Part shown: in pieces, positions 49,159 through 59,678 of the stretch
How the letters are laid out: each line of letters begins with the position of its first letter
Numbering within the stretch: position 1 is the first letter of the stretch
Assembly (NCBI RefSeq): GCF_019090095.1
Contig: NZ_JAGQFP010000002.1
Span: forward strand, 1,550,001-1,614,000
DNA from: Stutzerimonas stutzeri
Lineage (GTDB): Bacteria; Pseudomonadota; Gammaproteobacteria; Pseudomonadales; Pseudomonadaceae
Direction: 5' to 3'
DNA: 64,000 bases
Position numbers and translations under genes: made by a program
The notes under the pieces: model-generated
Told to the model about the DNA's origin: nothing
The model's input: the letters and a program-made list of their open reading frames with translations, nothing else
Databases searched by the model: none

Positions 49159-50274
49159 TTGCACATCGCCGACATGACCATGTTCTACGCACCTGCCAGT
49201 GGTGGGGTGCGTACCTATCTCGAGGCCAAGCATCGCCGCCTGCAACTGTATTCGGGGGTTCGCCACAGTATTCTGGTTCCGGGCGACAGCTACAGCCATC
49301 AGGCCGGTATCTACCAGATTCCCGCGCCTGCCTTGCCCTTTGGCAAGGGCTATCGTTTCCCGGTACGGCGCGCGCCCTGGCGCAACCAGTTGCGCGCGCT
49401 GCGCCCGGATGTCATCGAGGTCGGTGATCCCTACATGACCGCCTGGGCCGCGCTGGATGCCGGGCGCCGTCTCGATGTGCCGGTGATCGGCTTCTATCAC
49501 TCGGATCTTCCGCTACTGGTCAGCAATCGCATCGGCGGCTGGCTCGGCACCAATATGAACGGCTACGTCTCCCGCTTGTATGGCAGTTTCGATCGGGTGC
49601 TGGCACCTAGCGCGGTCATGGCGGAAAAGCTCAAGGCGCTTGGCGTCGGCAACGTCTACGTGCAGCCGCTGGGTGTCGATCTCGAGACCTTTCGGCCGGA
49701 TCGGCGTGATCCGCAGCTACGCCGCACGCTCGGGCTGGATGAGGATACGCGGCTGTTGATTTTTGCCGGGCGTGGCTCGAGGGAGAAGAACATCGACGTC
49801 TTGCTGGAGACCGCTCGGTTGCTCGGCAAGCCGTATCACCTGCTGCTGGTGGGGTCGAGCATGCCCCATCGCGTGCCGAAGAACGTCACGGTGATTGACC
49901 GCTTCTGTCCCGCTTCCGACGTGGCGCGCTACATGGCCAGCTGCGATGTGCTGCTGCATGCCGGCAATCAGGAGACCTTCGGTTTGGTGGCGCTGGAAGC
50001 GATGGCCAGTGGCATCCCGGTGATTGCTGCCCGGGCTGGCGCGTTGCCGGAACTGGTGCCGTTCCATACCGGCCGGCTCTGCCGCCCGCTGGATGCGTCG
50101 TCTATGGCGCAGACGGTGCGCGAACTGTACGAGGAAGATCCTCGCCTGCTGGGTGCCCAGGCCCGTCAGCACGTCGAGGCCCATCATGCCTGGGACGCTG
50201 TGGTGGCGGGTTTGCTTGCGCATTATCACGCCGTTCTGGGTACGGCCGAGCTGCCGGTTGCCGTACATGGCTGA
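49159..50274 (+). CDS. glycosyltransferase family 4 (MgtA/SqdX-like), first of a coupled trio
   Basis: A 371-residue GT-B enzyme. TTG at 49159 is taken as start because LHIADMTMFYAPASGGVRTYLEAKH is the conserved beginning and GGAG lies 10 bases upstream. Donor-domain features: LIFAGRGSREKNIDVLLETARLLG, then CDVLLHAGNQETFGLVALEAMASGIPVIA (E-x7-E) and AGALPELVPFHTGRL. Closest in look to transferases that glycosylate lipids (diacylglycerol mannosyl/glucosyl). The next gene begins eight bases before its stop. Confidence 0.85.
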   Translation: MHIADMTMFYAPASGGVRTYLEAKHRRLQLYSGVRHSILVPGDSYSHQAGIYQIPAPALPFGKGYRFPVRRAPWRNQLRALRPDVIEVGDPYMTAWAALDAGRRLDVPVIGFYHSDLPLLVSNRIGGWLGTNMNGYVSRLYGSFDRVLAPSAVMAEKLKALGVGNVYVQPLGVDLETFRPDRRDPQLRRTLGLDEDTRLLIFAGRGSREKNIDVLLETARLLGKPYHLLLVGSSMPHRVPKNVTVIDRFCPASDVARYMASCDVLLHAGNQETFGLVALEAMASGIPVIAARAGALPELVPFHTGRLCRPLDASSMAQTVRELYEEDPRLLGAQARQHVEAHHAWDAVVAGLLAHYHAVLGTAELPVAVHG

Positions 50275-51031
50275 ACGCAGTCTGATGCTGGTCTTGCATG
50301 ACGTCGCCCCGGAAACCTGGGTGGATTACGAGCCGTTCGTTCGCGCGGTCGACGCGCTGGGCAACGTCCCGATCTCGTGGCTGGTAGTGCCGGATTTTCA
50401 CCGACGCAACCCCCTCGAAGCGCATCCCGGATTCTGTCGGATGCTCGATGGTCGGTTGTCGCGCGGCGACGAGCTGGTGCTGCATGGTTATCGTCACGCC
50501 GACGACGCGCCAGCACCGCGCTCGCCCCGTGATTGGTTCATGCGCCGCGTCTTTACCCATGAGGGCGAGTTCTATCCGCTGGATGAGGCCGAGGCGTCGG
50601 CGCGTCTGCAGCAGGGCATCGAACTGTTTGCGCGGCTGCGATGGCCGCTGCATGGCTTCGTGGCCCCCGCCTGGTTGCTGGGGCCCGGTGCGAGGCGGGC
50701 GCTGGCCAAGACCGGCCTGACCTATACCAGCGACCCGGGGCATTTCTATTTGCTGCCCGAATACAGGGCTATCGATGCACCCGGTTTGGTCTGGAGCGCA
50801 CGCAGTGCCTGGCGCCGTGGGGTTTCGCGCCTGGTCAGCGAGCGGATGCTCGAGCGCCACCGGCACGCGCCGGTGCTGCGCCTGGGGCTGCATCCGGTCG
50901 ACATGCGCCACGAGTTTTCGCGCCGCTATTGGCTGGACCTGCTGACGCGCCTGCTCGCCGACGGCAGGCAACCGGTCACCAAGATCGACTGGCTGGGCCG
51001 ATACCTGTCGACCTCGAGCGCGGTGGCATGA
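50267..51031 (+). CDS. DUF2334 polysaccharide-deacetylase-like protein
   Basis: A 254-residue protein, ATG at 50267 overlapping the glycosyltransferase end. LMLVLHDVAPETWVDYEPFVRAVD starts the NodB-like TIM barrel with the His-Asp pair; VPISWLVVPDFH and LSRGDELVLHGYRHAD hold metal ligands (H-x-x-x-H-type); HGFVAPAWLLGPGARRALAKTG and LRLGLHPVDMRH complete the site. No signal peptide, so it would act in the cytosol on a nucleotide- or lipid-linked amino sugar (inference). Overlaps the flippase-like gene by four bases. Confidence 0.82.
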   Translation: MAERSLMLVLHDVAPETWVDYEPFVRAVDALGNVPISWLVVPDFHRRNPLEAHPGFCRMLDGRLSRGDELVLHGYRHADDAPAPRSPRDWFMRRVFTHEGEFYPLDEAEASARLQQGIELFARLRWPLHGFVAPAWLLGPGARRALAKTGLTYTSDPGHFYLLPEYRAIDAPGLVWSARSAWRRGVSRLVSERMLERHRHAPVLRLGLHPVDMRHEFSRRYWLDLLTRLLADGRQPVTKIDWLGRYLSTSSAVA

Positions 51032-52020
51032 GCCGCCGCTGGTGGTTGCTGCTGGGCGCGTTGCTGGTTGCCGCGCTGATTCCTCTGTTGCTGGGCGGCA
51101 GCGGGCTGTTCGAGCGATTGCTGCAGTTTCCACCCTGGCTGCTGCTCGGCATGATCGGTATGGTCCTGCTCGGCTGGTACCTCAACGCGTTCCGTCTGCG
51201 CCTGCTGGTGGGCCGGCGGCGGCTGGGGCAACGCCGAGCCCTGGGCGTGGTGGTCGCCACCGAGTTCGCCATCTGCGCCACGCCGGGTGGCGCCGGCGGC
51301 CCCTTGACAATGATGGCCTTGTTGCTACGACAAGGCGTGGCGCCGGCCCGGGGCACTGCCACCTATGCGGTCGAACAGCTGACCGATCTGCTGTTTTTCG
51401 CCTGCGCGCTGGTGGGGGTGTTGATCTATGCGGTGACCCACTCGCTCAATAACTATATCGCCAGCCTGCTGGGGTTCAGCGCCGCGCTGCTGATCGGCTT
51501 GATGGTGTTGTTGGGGTTGCTCGGGCGCTTCCATCGGCAGGTGTTCCGGCTCAACGGCTGGCTGGTAGGCCGGCTGGGCATGAAGGCTACTCGCAAGCGC
51601 TATTGGGCGCGCAAGGTGCTGAGCTTTCGTAATGCGTTGCTGGAGTGCTTTCGTCTGCCGCGCGCTGTCTTGCTTTCGGTGTTCGGGCTGACCACCCTGC
51701 ACTGGCTGCTGCGCTACAGCGTGCTGTATCTCACATTGCATGGGCTGGGCAGTCAGCTCGCCTGGGCCTGGACCTTTATCGTTCAACTGCTGGCGTTGAC
51801 GGCTGGACAACTGAGCCTGCTGCCGGGAGGGGCTGGCAGTGCCGAGCTGGCCTCGGCGGCCTTGCTCACGCCGCTGGTGGGTAAATCGACCGCCGCAGCG
51901 GCCATTCTGATCTGGCGCTTCGTGACCTATTACTTCTACTTGATTGCCGGCGCGCCGGTGTTCCTGCATCTGGCCGGGCGTCCGCTGTTCAACCGTCTGG
52001 TGAAGGCGCGTAGCAGCTGA
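51028..52020 (+). CDS. flippase-like domain (UPF0104/LPG-synthase TM) membrane protein
   Basis: A 330-residue inner-membrane protein with about 8 helices. Family signs: VLLGWYLNAFRLRLLVGRRR, VVVATEFAICATPGGAGGPLTM with the PGGAG turn, TYAVEQLTDLLFFACALVG, and later SLLPGGAGSAELASAALLTP, a second PGGAG turn. The family comprises relatives of the membrane part of MprF and AglD; some flip lipids. Third gene of the trio (ATGA overlap with DUF2334). Likely moves or makes the modified glycolipid. Confidence 0.83.
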   Translation: MSRRWWLLLGALLVAALIPLLLGGSGLFERLLQFPPWLLLGMIGMVLLGWYLNAFRLRLLVGRRRLGQRRALGVVVATEFAICATPGGAGGPLTMMALLLRQGVAPARGTATYAVEQLTDLLFFACALVGVLIYAVTHSLNNYIASLLGFSAALLIGLMVLLGLLGRFHRQVFRLNGWLVGRLGMKATRKRYWARKVLSFRNALLECFRLPRAVLLSVFGLTTLHWLLRYSVLYLTLHGLGSQLAWAWTFIVQLLALTAGQLSLLPGGAGSAELASAALLTPLVGKSTAAAAILIWRFVTYYFYLIAGAPVFLHLAGRPLFNRLVKARSS

Positions 52021-52123
52021 GCCGCGTTGGTTGGCCGTCACCCATACCGTTACTCGGAAAATCGAAACTATCTGGCATCGGGCTCAGTCCACTGAATAAC
52101 CCATCAAGCAAGAGGAAGATGCC

Positions 52124-52315
52124 ATGAGCAGTACCGAAGACAAGATGAAAGGCAACCTCAACGAAGCGGTCGGCAAAGCGAAGCAGGGCATCGGTGAGGC
52201 GACCGACAACGAGCGCATGAAGAATGAAGGGCAACGCCAGGAAATCAAAGGCGACGCTCAGCAGGTGAAGGGCGAGGCCAAGGACACCCTCAAGAAGGGC
52301 ATCGACCGCGCCTGA
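52124..52315 (+). CDS. CsbD family stress protein
   Basis: A 63-residue hydrophilic protein: EDKMKGNLNEAVGKAKQGIG then QRQEIKGDAQQVKGEAKDTLKKGI, the CsbD repeat-like helix pattern. Usually among the most abundant stress-induced small proteins; in bacilli under sigma-B. Its molecular role is not known. AGAGGAAG lies 6-8 bases before the ATG. Ends in a strong terminator. Confidence 0.92.
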   Translation: MSSTEDKMKGNLNEAVGKAKQGIGEATDNERMKNEGQRQEIKGDAQQVKGEAKDTLKKGIDRA

Positions 52316-52327
52316 TACCGGCGAAAC

Positions 52328-52360
52328 AAAAATGCCCGCATCTGCGGGCATTTTTGTTTT
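52328..52360. terminator. bidirectional terminator between csbD-like gene and fdxA
   Basis: TGCCCGCA / TGCGGGCA (52333-52340, 52343-52350) with A-rich 5' flank and TTTTTGTTTT on the 3' side. It can end both the plus-strand csbD-like transcript and the minus-strand fdxA transcript. Confidence 0.93.
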
Positions 52361-52375
52361 GGCGTCTGGACCGAA

Positions 52376-52699
52376 TCAGCGTTCCAGGTGCTGCAGCTTG
52401 TCCTTCACACCGTCCCATTCCTCGGCGTCCGGCAGCGCATCCTTCTTCTCGGTGATGTTCGGCCAGACTTCCGCCAGGTCGGCATTCAGCTCGATGAATT
52501 CCTGTTGGTCGTCCGGTACCTCGTCCTCGGAGAAGATGGCCTGCGCCGGGCACTCAGGCTCGCAGAGCGCGCAGTCGATACATTCGTCCGGGTGAATGAC
52601 CAGGAAATTCGGGCCTTCGTAGAAGCAGTCCACCGGGCAGACTTCCACGCAGTCGGTGTATTTGCACTTGATGCAGTTGTCGGTGACGACGAAGGTCAT
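52376..52699 (-). CDS. fdxA: seven-iron ferredoxin FdxA
   Basis: A 107-residue ferredoxin. The first motif is [21 protein letters not shown] (one 3Fe-4S plus a ligand to the second cluster), the second [16 protein letters not shown] (4Fe-4S). The extended acidic C-terminus (about 60 residues ending LQHLER) is the Azotobacter FdI type. Carries electrons in the cytosol. The gene follows mutS on the same strand, 130 bases after it, the order known from P. aeruginosa next to rpoS; rpoS is not in this place here, as a CsbD gene follows. Confidence 0.95.
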   Translation of the reverse strand: MTFVVTDNCIKCKYTDCVEVCPVDCFYEGPNFLVIHPDECIDCALCEPECPAQAIFSEDEVPDDQQEFIELNADLAEVWPNITEKKDALPDAEEWDGVKDKLQHLER

Positions 52700-52829
52700 T
52701 TCTAGCTATCTCCTCGGGCGTGTCAGGTGGCGTTGCAATGACGCCCCCGTTCGGCAGGCTACGGCGGCACCAGGCAAATGCCGCATGTATCCAAAAAATG
52801 CGCGCGATTCTAGCAGCTTTTTTTAGCCG

Positions 52830-55403
52830 TCAGACGCGTGTTTTCAAGTTGTATAGCAGGTCCAGCGCCTGGCGCGGAGTCATATTGTCGGGATTGATAC
52901 GTGTCAATTCCTCGATGACCGGGTGCGGCAGGCTAGCGAACAGGTCGTTCTGCATCGGCGGAGCCGGTTGACCCGCGGGCATTCTCGGCGTTTCGTGCGG
53001 CAGGCTGGTAGTTTCCAGCCGCGACAGATGGTCGCGTGCGCGTTGGATCACTTCGCCAGGCACACCGGCCAGCTGCGCCACCGCCAGGCCATAGCTCTGG
53101 CTTGCCGGTCCCGGCAGCACGTGGTGCAGGAACACGATGCGCTCGTTGTGCTCGGTGGCCGATAGGTGCACGTTGGCCACCACCGGCTCGCTTTCCGGCA
53201 GCACGGTCAGCTCGAAGTAATGGGTGGCGAACAGCGTGAAGGCGCGCAGCTTGGCCAGATGCTCGGCAGCGGCCCAGGCCAGCGAGAGCCCGTCGAAGGT
53301 GCTGGTGCCGCGGCCGACTTCGTCCATCAGCACCAGGCTGCGATCGCTGGCGTTGTGCAGGATATTGGCGGTCTCGCTCATCTCGACCATGAAGGTCGAA
53401 CGGCCGCCGGCCAGATCGTCCGACGAGCCGATGCGGGTGAAGATGCGGTCCACCAGCGACAGCTCGCACGCCTTGGCCGGCACGAAGCTGCCGATCTGCG
53501 CCAACAGGACGATCAGTGCGGTCTGCCGCATGTAAGTCGACTTACCGCCCATGTTGGGGCCGGTGATCACCAGCATCCGCGTCTCGTCATCGAGCGTGAG
53601 ATCGTTGGCGACGAAGGGCGTCTGCAGCACCTGCTCGACGACCGGGTGACGGCCTTGCTCGATCTGCAGGCAGGGATGCTCGACGAAGCGCGGGCGGTTG
53701 AGGTCCAGCGTCAGCGCGCGCTCGGCCAGGTTGCTCAGCACGTCCAGTTCCGCCAGTGCCGCGGCGCTGTCCTGCAACGGCGCGAGGTGGTCGATGAGCC
53801 GCTCGAGCAGTTCTTCGTAGAGCTGCTTCTCACGGGCCAGGGCGCGACTCTTGGCCGAGAGCGCCTTGTCCTCGAATTCCTTCAGCTCGGGTGTGATGAA
53901 ACGTTCGGCGCCCTTGAGCGTCTGGCGACGGATGTAATCGGCCGGGGCCGACTCGGCCTGCTTGCTCGGCAACTCGATGAAATAGCCGTGTACGCGGTTG
54001 TAGCCGACCTTGAGGTTGGCCAGGCCGGTACGGGCCTTCTCCCGGGTTTCCAGGTCCATCAGGTATTGGCCGGCGTTTTCCGATAACGCCTGCAGCTCGT
54101 CCAGCTCGGCGTCGTAGCCGGTCTTCAGCACACCGCCCTCGCGGATCACCGCCGGTGGGTTGTCGATGATGGCTTTGGCCAGCAGCGCGGCGAGTTCCGG
54201 GAAGGTGCGGATGGTGGTGGCCAGCTCGGTGAGATGCGGCGCTACCAGTTCGCGCATGGCATCCTGCAACTGGGGCAGGGCGGCGAGTGCATCGCGCAGG
54301 CGCGCCAGGTCGCGCGGCCGGGCGTTACGCAGGCCGATCCGCGCAAGGATGCGCTCGAGGTCGCCGATTTCCTTGAGCTGCGGCTGGATCTGTTCGAAGC
54401 GGTAGTGCTCGAGCAGGCAGGTGATCGAGTCCTGACGGGCTTCGAGCACACCGCGATCCCGTAGTGGGCGGTTGAGCCAGCGGCTGAGCAGGCGACTGCC
54501 CATGGCGGTCTGACAGCGGTCGACCACCGATTGCAGGGTGTTGTCGCGTCCGCCGCCGAGGTTGATGTCCAGCTCCAGGTTGCGTCGTGTCGCACCGTCG
54601 AGAACCACGGTGTCGTCCAGGCGCTCATGACGCAGGCTGCGCAGGTGATGCAGCGCGGTGCGCTGGGTTTCCTTGGCGTAGGTCAGCAGGCAGCCCGCCG
54701 CGCCGATGGCCAGGGTCAGCTTCTCGCATCCAAAGCCTTTCAGATCCTGGGTGCCGAACTGCTGGCAGAGCCCCTTGAAGGCACTGTCGCGGTCGAAGTC
54801 CCAGGGCGCACGGCGACGCACGCCGCGGCGTTTTTCCAGCGGGAGGTTCGCCGGCCAGTCGTCGGGGATCATCAGCTCGGCGGGATTCAGGCGCTCCACT
54901 TCGGCCAGCAGGGTTTCCCAGCCGCCGAATTCCTGAACACTGAAGCGCCCGCTGGTAATGTCCAGCACCGACAAGCCGAAGAGTTTCTCGTCGCCCACCA
55001 CGGCGGCCAGGAGATTGTCGCGATGCTCGTCGAGCAGGGCTTCGTCGCTGACGGTGCCGGGCGTGATGATCCGCACCACCTGCCGCTCCACCGGCCCCTT
55101 GCTGGTGCTCGGATCACCGATCTGCTCGCAGATCACCACCGATTCACCGAGCTTGACCAGTCTGCTCAGGTAGCCTTCGGCGGAGTGGAAGGGAATGCCT
55201 GCCATGGGAATCGCACTGCCGCCGGACTGGCCGCGGGCGGTCAGGGTGATGTCCAGCAGCTTGGCAGCCTTCTTGGCGTCCTCGTAGAACAGCTCGTAGA
55301 AGTCGCCCATGCGGTAGAACATCAGCTGGTCCGGATGCTCGCGCTTGAGTTTCCAGTACTGCTGCATCATGGGCGTGTGATGGGACAGGTCTTGTGACGA
55401 CAT
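52830..55403 (-). CDS. mutS: DNA mismatch repair ATPase MutS
   Basis: An 857-residue mismatch recognition protein. N-terminal mismatch-binding domain with [20 protein letters not shown] (the F-x-E wedge is FYE) near residue 30-50, then connector, lever and clamp domains ([22 protein letters not shown] near 575), and the ABC-type ATPase: [53 protein letters not shown] and FATHYFELT. The C-terminus is full length. Complete, canonical. Start ATG at 55403. Confidence 0.97.
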   Translation of the reverse strand: MSSQDLSHHTPMMQQYWKLKREHPDQLMFYRMGDFYELFYEDAKKAAKLLDITLTARGQSGGSAIPMAGIPFHSAEGYLSRLVKLGESVVICEQIGDPSTSKGPVERQVVRIITPGTVSDEALLDEHRDNLLAAVVGDEKLFGLSVLDITSGRFSVQEFGGWETLLAEVERLNPAELMIPDDWPANLPLEKRRGVRRRAPWDFDRDSAFKGLCQQFGTQDLKGFGCEKLTLAIGAAGCLLTYAKETQRTALHHLRSLRHERLDDTVVLDGATRRNLELDINLGGGRDNTLQSVVDRCQTAMGSRLLSRWLNRPLRDRGVLEARQDSITCLLEHYRFEQIQPQLKEIGDLERILARIGLRNARPRDLARLRDALAALPQLQDAMRELVAPHLTELATTIRTFPELAALLAKAIIDNPPAVIREGGVLKTGYDAELDELQALSENAGQYLMDLETREKARTGLANLKVGYNRVHGYFIELPSKQAESAPADYIRRQTLKGAERFITPELKEFEDKALSAKSRALAREKQLYEELLERLIDHLAPLQDSAAALAELDVLSNLAERALTLDLNRPRFVEHPCLQIEQGRHPVVEQVLQTPFVANDLTLDDETRMLVITGPNMGGKSTYMRQTALIVLLAQIGSFVPAKACELSLVDRIFTRIGSSDDLAGGRSTFMVEMSETANILHNASDRSLVLMDEVGRGTSTFDGLSLAWAAAEHLAKLRAFTLFATHYFELTVLPESEPVVANVHLSATEHNERIVFLHHVLPGPASQSYGLAVAQLAGVPGEVIQRARDHLSRLETTSLPHETPRMPAGQPAPPMQNDLFASLPHPVIEELTRINPDNMTPRQALDLLYNLKTRV

Positions 55404-55635
55404 ATAGCTCGATACTTGAAGATGGATGCAGGAAGGGCCGCAGCGGCCTATGCGTGCCCCGGCGACCTTGCGGTCATGGCTGACGGCCCGGTTTGTGCCG
55501 GCCGAATCAAACCGGCAAGGTTAGCATGGGCTGGTGAGCGATCGGGGACGTACTTTTCGTCCGCCAGCGTTGGCGTGACATGCATGGAAGGCGCAGGCAA
55601 GCGGTTGCCTGGCAGATATGAATAGAGGCGAGGCA

Positions 55636-56091
55636 ATGACCGATCCAATGCAAGCGCTGCCGAGTCTGATTATCGTCACGCTGGTCAACGTGTTCATCGT
55701 GATAACGGTAGTGGTGGTCCACTACGAATTCCTGTCGCGGCTGTCGATCAGCCGGGAAAAGTCGTTGCTCAATCACCGGGTTGGCATTGTCTTCGGTGTC
55801 TGTGGCGCGCTGATCGCGCATGCCGTCGAGGTGTGGATATTCGCCTTCGCCTATTTCGTCATGCATCACCTGCCAGGCTGGGGAACATTGTCCGGTGAGT
55901 TCTCCGGTGCCTTGCTGGATTGCGTCTATTTTTCCTTCACGACCTTTACCACGCTCGGCTTTGGTGACATCCAGCCACACGGCCCGATCCGGTACCTGAC
56001 CGGGATCGAGGCGCTGACCGGGCTGGTGCTGATCACCTGGAGCGCCTCTTTCCTGTTCCTCGACATGCAGAGGCACTGGACCAACCGGTGA
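55636..56091 (+). CDS. two-helix potassium-channel-like membrane protein (Ion_trans_2)
   Basis: A 151-residue protein with an N-terminal hydrophobic helix (SLIIVTLVNVFIVITVVVVH), a second (VGIVFGVCGALIAHAVEVWIF), the pore helix and a selectivity filter reading TFTTLGFGDIQP, and a last helix (YLTGIEALTGLVLITWSASFLFL). The filter T-L-G-F-G-D fits a K+ channel with conservative changes from T-V-G-Y-G. No cytosolic regulatory domain. ATG 55636 is chosen since GCGAGGC precedes it; an ATG at 55618 lacks a site. Confidence 0.82.
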   Translation: MTDPMQALPSLIIVTLVNVFIVITVVVVHYEFLSRLSISREKSLLNHRVGIVFGVCGALIAHAVEVWIFAFAYFVMHHLPGWGTLSGEFSGALLDCVYFSFTTFTTLGFGDIQPHGPIRYLTGIEALTGLVLITWSASFLFLDMQRHWTNR

Positions 56092-56187
56092 GCGGTCATC
56101 GGGCGTTGCGTCCGCAATAGCCGGACTGCAGCATCCGGCAGGCCTGTTAAGGTATTGGTTCGACTGGTCTATTCGGAGCGTTCATCC

Positions 56188-56688
56188 ATGTCATCCCTGA
56201 CCGATCTGGCGGCGCGCCTGGGCGTCGTGCTGAGTGCACAGGCGGCCCAGGTCACGACGGCCGAATCCTGCACCGGTGGCGGCATCGCCGAGGCGATCAC
56301 CCGCGTGGCCGGCAGCTCTGCCTGGTTCGAGGCCGGTTTCGTGACCTACTCCAACCTCCAGAAAACCCATCTTCTGGGGGTGCCCACGCAGTTGTTCGAC
56401 CAGGTGGGCGCGGTCAGTCGCGAAGTGGTCGAGGCCATGGTCCGTGGCGCGCAGCGGGGCGGCGGCGCGCGTTATGCGGTAGCCGTCAGCGGCATTGCCG
56501 GGCCGGGCGGCGGTTCGCCGGAAAAGCCGGTCGGTACCGTATGGCTGGCCTGGGCGGATGGGGATCGGCTGGTAGCTCAACGCTTCCTGTTTGGCGGTGA
56601 TCGGCAAGCCGTACGTGAGCAGAGTGTGGAAGCGGCGCTCGTCGGATTGATCCAGCTTGCGGGCGGAGAAAATCCATTTCAGGGCTAG
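56188..56688 (+). CDS. pncC: nicotinamide-nucleotide amidohydrolase PncC (CinA C-terminal domain)
   Basis: A 166-residue protein that hydrolyses NMN to NaMN in pyridine nucleotide recycling. It corresponds to the CinA C-domain alone: TTAESCTGGGIAEAITRVAGSS (residues 23-44), GFVTYSNLQKTHLLGV, GAVSREVVEAMV, AVSGIAGPGGGSPEKPVGTVWLAW. The N-terminal MoCF domain of long CinA is absent, as usual in gamma-proteobacteria. ATG at 56188 with GGAGCG upstream. Lies directly before recA, as the pncC/cinA-recA pair does in many bacteria. Confidence 0.93.
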   Translation: MSSLTDLAARLGVVLSAQAAQVTTAESCTGGGIAEAITRVAGSSAWFEAGFVTYSNLQKTHLLGVPTQLFDQVGAVSREVVEAMVRGAQRGGGARYAVAVSGIAGPGGGSPEKPVGTVWLAWADGDRLVAQRFLFGGDRQAVREQSVEAALVGLIQLAGGENPFQG

Positions 56689-56715
56689 GCGGTTTTTTTT
56701 GCCTATGCTCTAATA

Positions 56716-56731
56716 CTGTCTACTTATACAG
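56716..56731 (+). promoter_or_regulatory. LexA (SOS) box of recA
   Basis: CTGTCTACTTATACAG: CTG-N10-CAG with an AT-rich centre, and the flanks TA before and T after also fit TACTGT...ACAGT. It sits 42 bases before the recA start. Confidence 0.93.
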
Positions 56732-56772
56732 TTGTCGTGGCCTCTGGCCCTCTTGATCAAGTGAGGATTGTA

Positions 56773-57816
<1,044 letters not shown>

Positions 57817-57821
57817 TCAGC

Positions 57822-58286
57822 ATGCCGGTCGTGCTCGATAGTCCCGCCGCGGTGCGGCGGGCGGCCATGGATCTGCTGGCTCGCCGCGAGCATGGTCGCT
57901 TCGAGCTGAGCCGTAAGCTGCGTTCGCGCGGCGCTGCAGCGGAAATCATCGATCCCGTGCTGGATCGGCTGGCCGAGGAAGGACTTCTCAGCGAATCACG
58001 CTATCTGGAGAGCTTCGTGCGTATGCGCGCCAACGCGGGGTACGGCCCCTTGCGCATTCGTGAGGAGCTGTCCCAGCGAGGCCTGGCCCGCGACGATATC
58101 GAGCAGGCGCTGCGTGATAGCGGCTTCGATTGGCGTCAGCAGCTACAGGATGTCTGGCAGCGCAAGTTTGCCGGTGAGCTGCCGAGCGACCAGCGAGAAA
58201 AGGCTCGGCAAGCACGCTTTCTCAGCTATCGCGGTTACCCGTTGGACATGATCGGCCGGCTGCTGCGAGGCGGCTCGGTCGATTGA
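57822..58286 (+). CDS. recX: RecA regulatory protein RecX
   Basis: A 154-residue protein of three-helix repeats: [56 protein letters not shown] (two adjacent parts), [14 protein letters not shown] at the end. Inhibits RecA filaments. Five bases separate it from the recA stop, so it shares the recA mRNA. Complete. Confidence 0.95.
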   Translation: MPVVLDSPAAVRRAAMDLLARREHGRFELSRKLRSRGAAAEIIDPVLDRLAEEGLLSESRYLESFVRMRANAGYGPLRIREELSQRGLARDDIEQALRDSGFDWRQQLQDVWQRKFAGELPSDQREKARQARFLSYRGYPLDMIGRLLRGGSVD

Positions 58287-58364
58287 TCGGGTGCCTGCGA
58301 TCCCCTGCTTCAGTGTCTGCCAGGGCCGATCATAGAGTCGGTACGCCGTAGACGCTCCGCTTCG

Positions 58365-59438
58365 CTATCGCGCCCAGTGCTGGGATTCATTGATGAAATC
58401 GGTGAGTTCTCGCAGCCGACCGTGATCGCGTCCATTGAACACGAAGCTCAGCCGCGGCAGTTGCTGCAGCTCCGGCTCGTCCACCGCCAGTTCGCAACAG
58501 GCTTGTTGTTCGAACTGGTCTTTCAGGCACAGATCGGCAAAATCGGTGTTGAGCCTTTCCAGCGCCGCATCGGTCAGCCGGTGGTTCATGCGCATGATGA
58601 AGCGGTCCTTCAGCCAGCGGCTTGAGTGAAAGTTGCTGTAGAACCTGTCGATCTCCGCGGCGGCGTCTTCGGCGTTGTCCACCAAGCGCATCAGGCGCAT
58701 GTCGGTGGGCAGGATGTAGCGATTGTCTACGAGCTGGCGCTGCATGAAGCTCAGCGCATCCGCCCAGAACGAGCCGTTGGGCTCATCCAGCAACACGACC
58801 GGTACCAGAGGGCTTTTGCCGGTCTGTATGAGGGTGAGTACTTCCAGGGTTTCGTCCAGCGTGCCAAAGCCTCCCGGGCACAGCACCAGCGCGTCGGCTT
58901 CTTTGATGAAGAACAGCTTGCGCACGAAGAAGAAGTGGAAGGACAGCAAATGATCGGTGCCATCTACCGTTGAGTTGGCATGCTGCTCGAAGGGCAGGGT
59001 GATATTCAGGCCGATGCTATTGTCGGTGCCGGCCCCTTCGTGTGCGGCGGCCATGATGCCGCCCCCGGCGCCGGTGATGACCATCAGGTCGTAGCGTGCC
59101 AGCGTTTCGCCAAGTTCGCGCGCCAGGCCATAGAGCGGATGTTCCACTGGCGTACGTGCCGAGCCGAAAACCGTCACCTTGCGGCGCCGTTTGAACTGGT
59201 CCAGTCGACTGAAGGCGTGCTCCATCTCCCGCATGGTTTGCAGCAGTATTTTGGCGTCCCAGCGGCTTCGATCCGCCTGGGCCATACGCATGACGGTGAC
59301 CAACATCTCACGATAGAGCGGCAGGTTCTGACTGGTGGGCGGAACGACCAGCGCTACGAGCTCGTCGAGCTTCTTCGACAGCTCCGTACCGCTGGTGCTG
59401 AAGTGCCGCGATAGATAGTCGTCCGGATCGAACGGCAT
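58365..59438 (-). CDS. LOG family protein (TIGR00730 / nucleotide 5'-monophosphate nucleosidase type)
   Basis: A 357-residue cytosolic protein. VTVFGSARTPVEHPLYGLARELG starts the Rossmann-like core; VITGAGGGIMAAAHEGAG and LCPGGFGTLDETLEVLTLIQ contain the LOG signature (G-G-G and P-G-G-x-G-T-x-x-E). The N-terminal extension of about 85 residues and a long C-terminus (LKDRFIMRMNHRLTDAALERL) make it longer than the plain cytokinin-activating LOG proteins. Probably cleaves nucleotide monophosphates. In the same position near recX as in P. aeruginosa, as I recall. Confidence 0.87.
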   Translation of the reverse strand: MPFDPDDYLSRHFSTSGTELSKKLDELVALVVPPTSQNLPLYREMLVTVMRMAQADRSRWDAKILLQTMREMEHAFSRLDQFKRRRKVTVFGSARTPVEHPLYGLARELGETLARYDLMVITGAGGGIMAAAHEGAGTDNSIGLNITLPFEQHANSTVDGTDHLLSFHFFFVRKLFFIKEADALVLCPGGFGTLDETLEVLTLIQTGKSPLVPVVLLDEPNGSFWADALSFMQRQLVDNRYILPTDMRLMRLVDNAEDAAAEIDRFYSNFHSSRWLKDRFIMRMNHRLTDAALERLNTDFADLCLKDQFEQQACCELAVDEPELQQLPRLSFVFNGRDHGRLRELTDFINESQHWAR

Positions 59439-59678
59439 ACAACGTCCCCCTTGCTTTGGTTTCTGCGTTACTGCTCGCTGGCCGCTGCGAGGGCCGCCTC
59501 ACGCTTGCCGGTGCAAACCGGCATTCAAATCAGCTACTACTCCGCAAGGCCTGCCTTGAGCGTAGCAGCCGCGCACCCTCCAGACGATGCGCGGCAAGTG
59601 TTTCCTCTCCGGCCGGTTTGGCAGGCGCTTCATACCACTGAACGGTGGCGGTCGTTTATCAGGCGTCAGTCCCCGGTA

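Noticed and set aside
52700..52829. rpoS expected near fdxA-mutS as in P. aeruginosa
   Set aside because: No rpoS reading frame is present here; a csbD-like gene and terminator follow fdxA, so the synteny breaks at this point.
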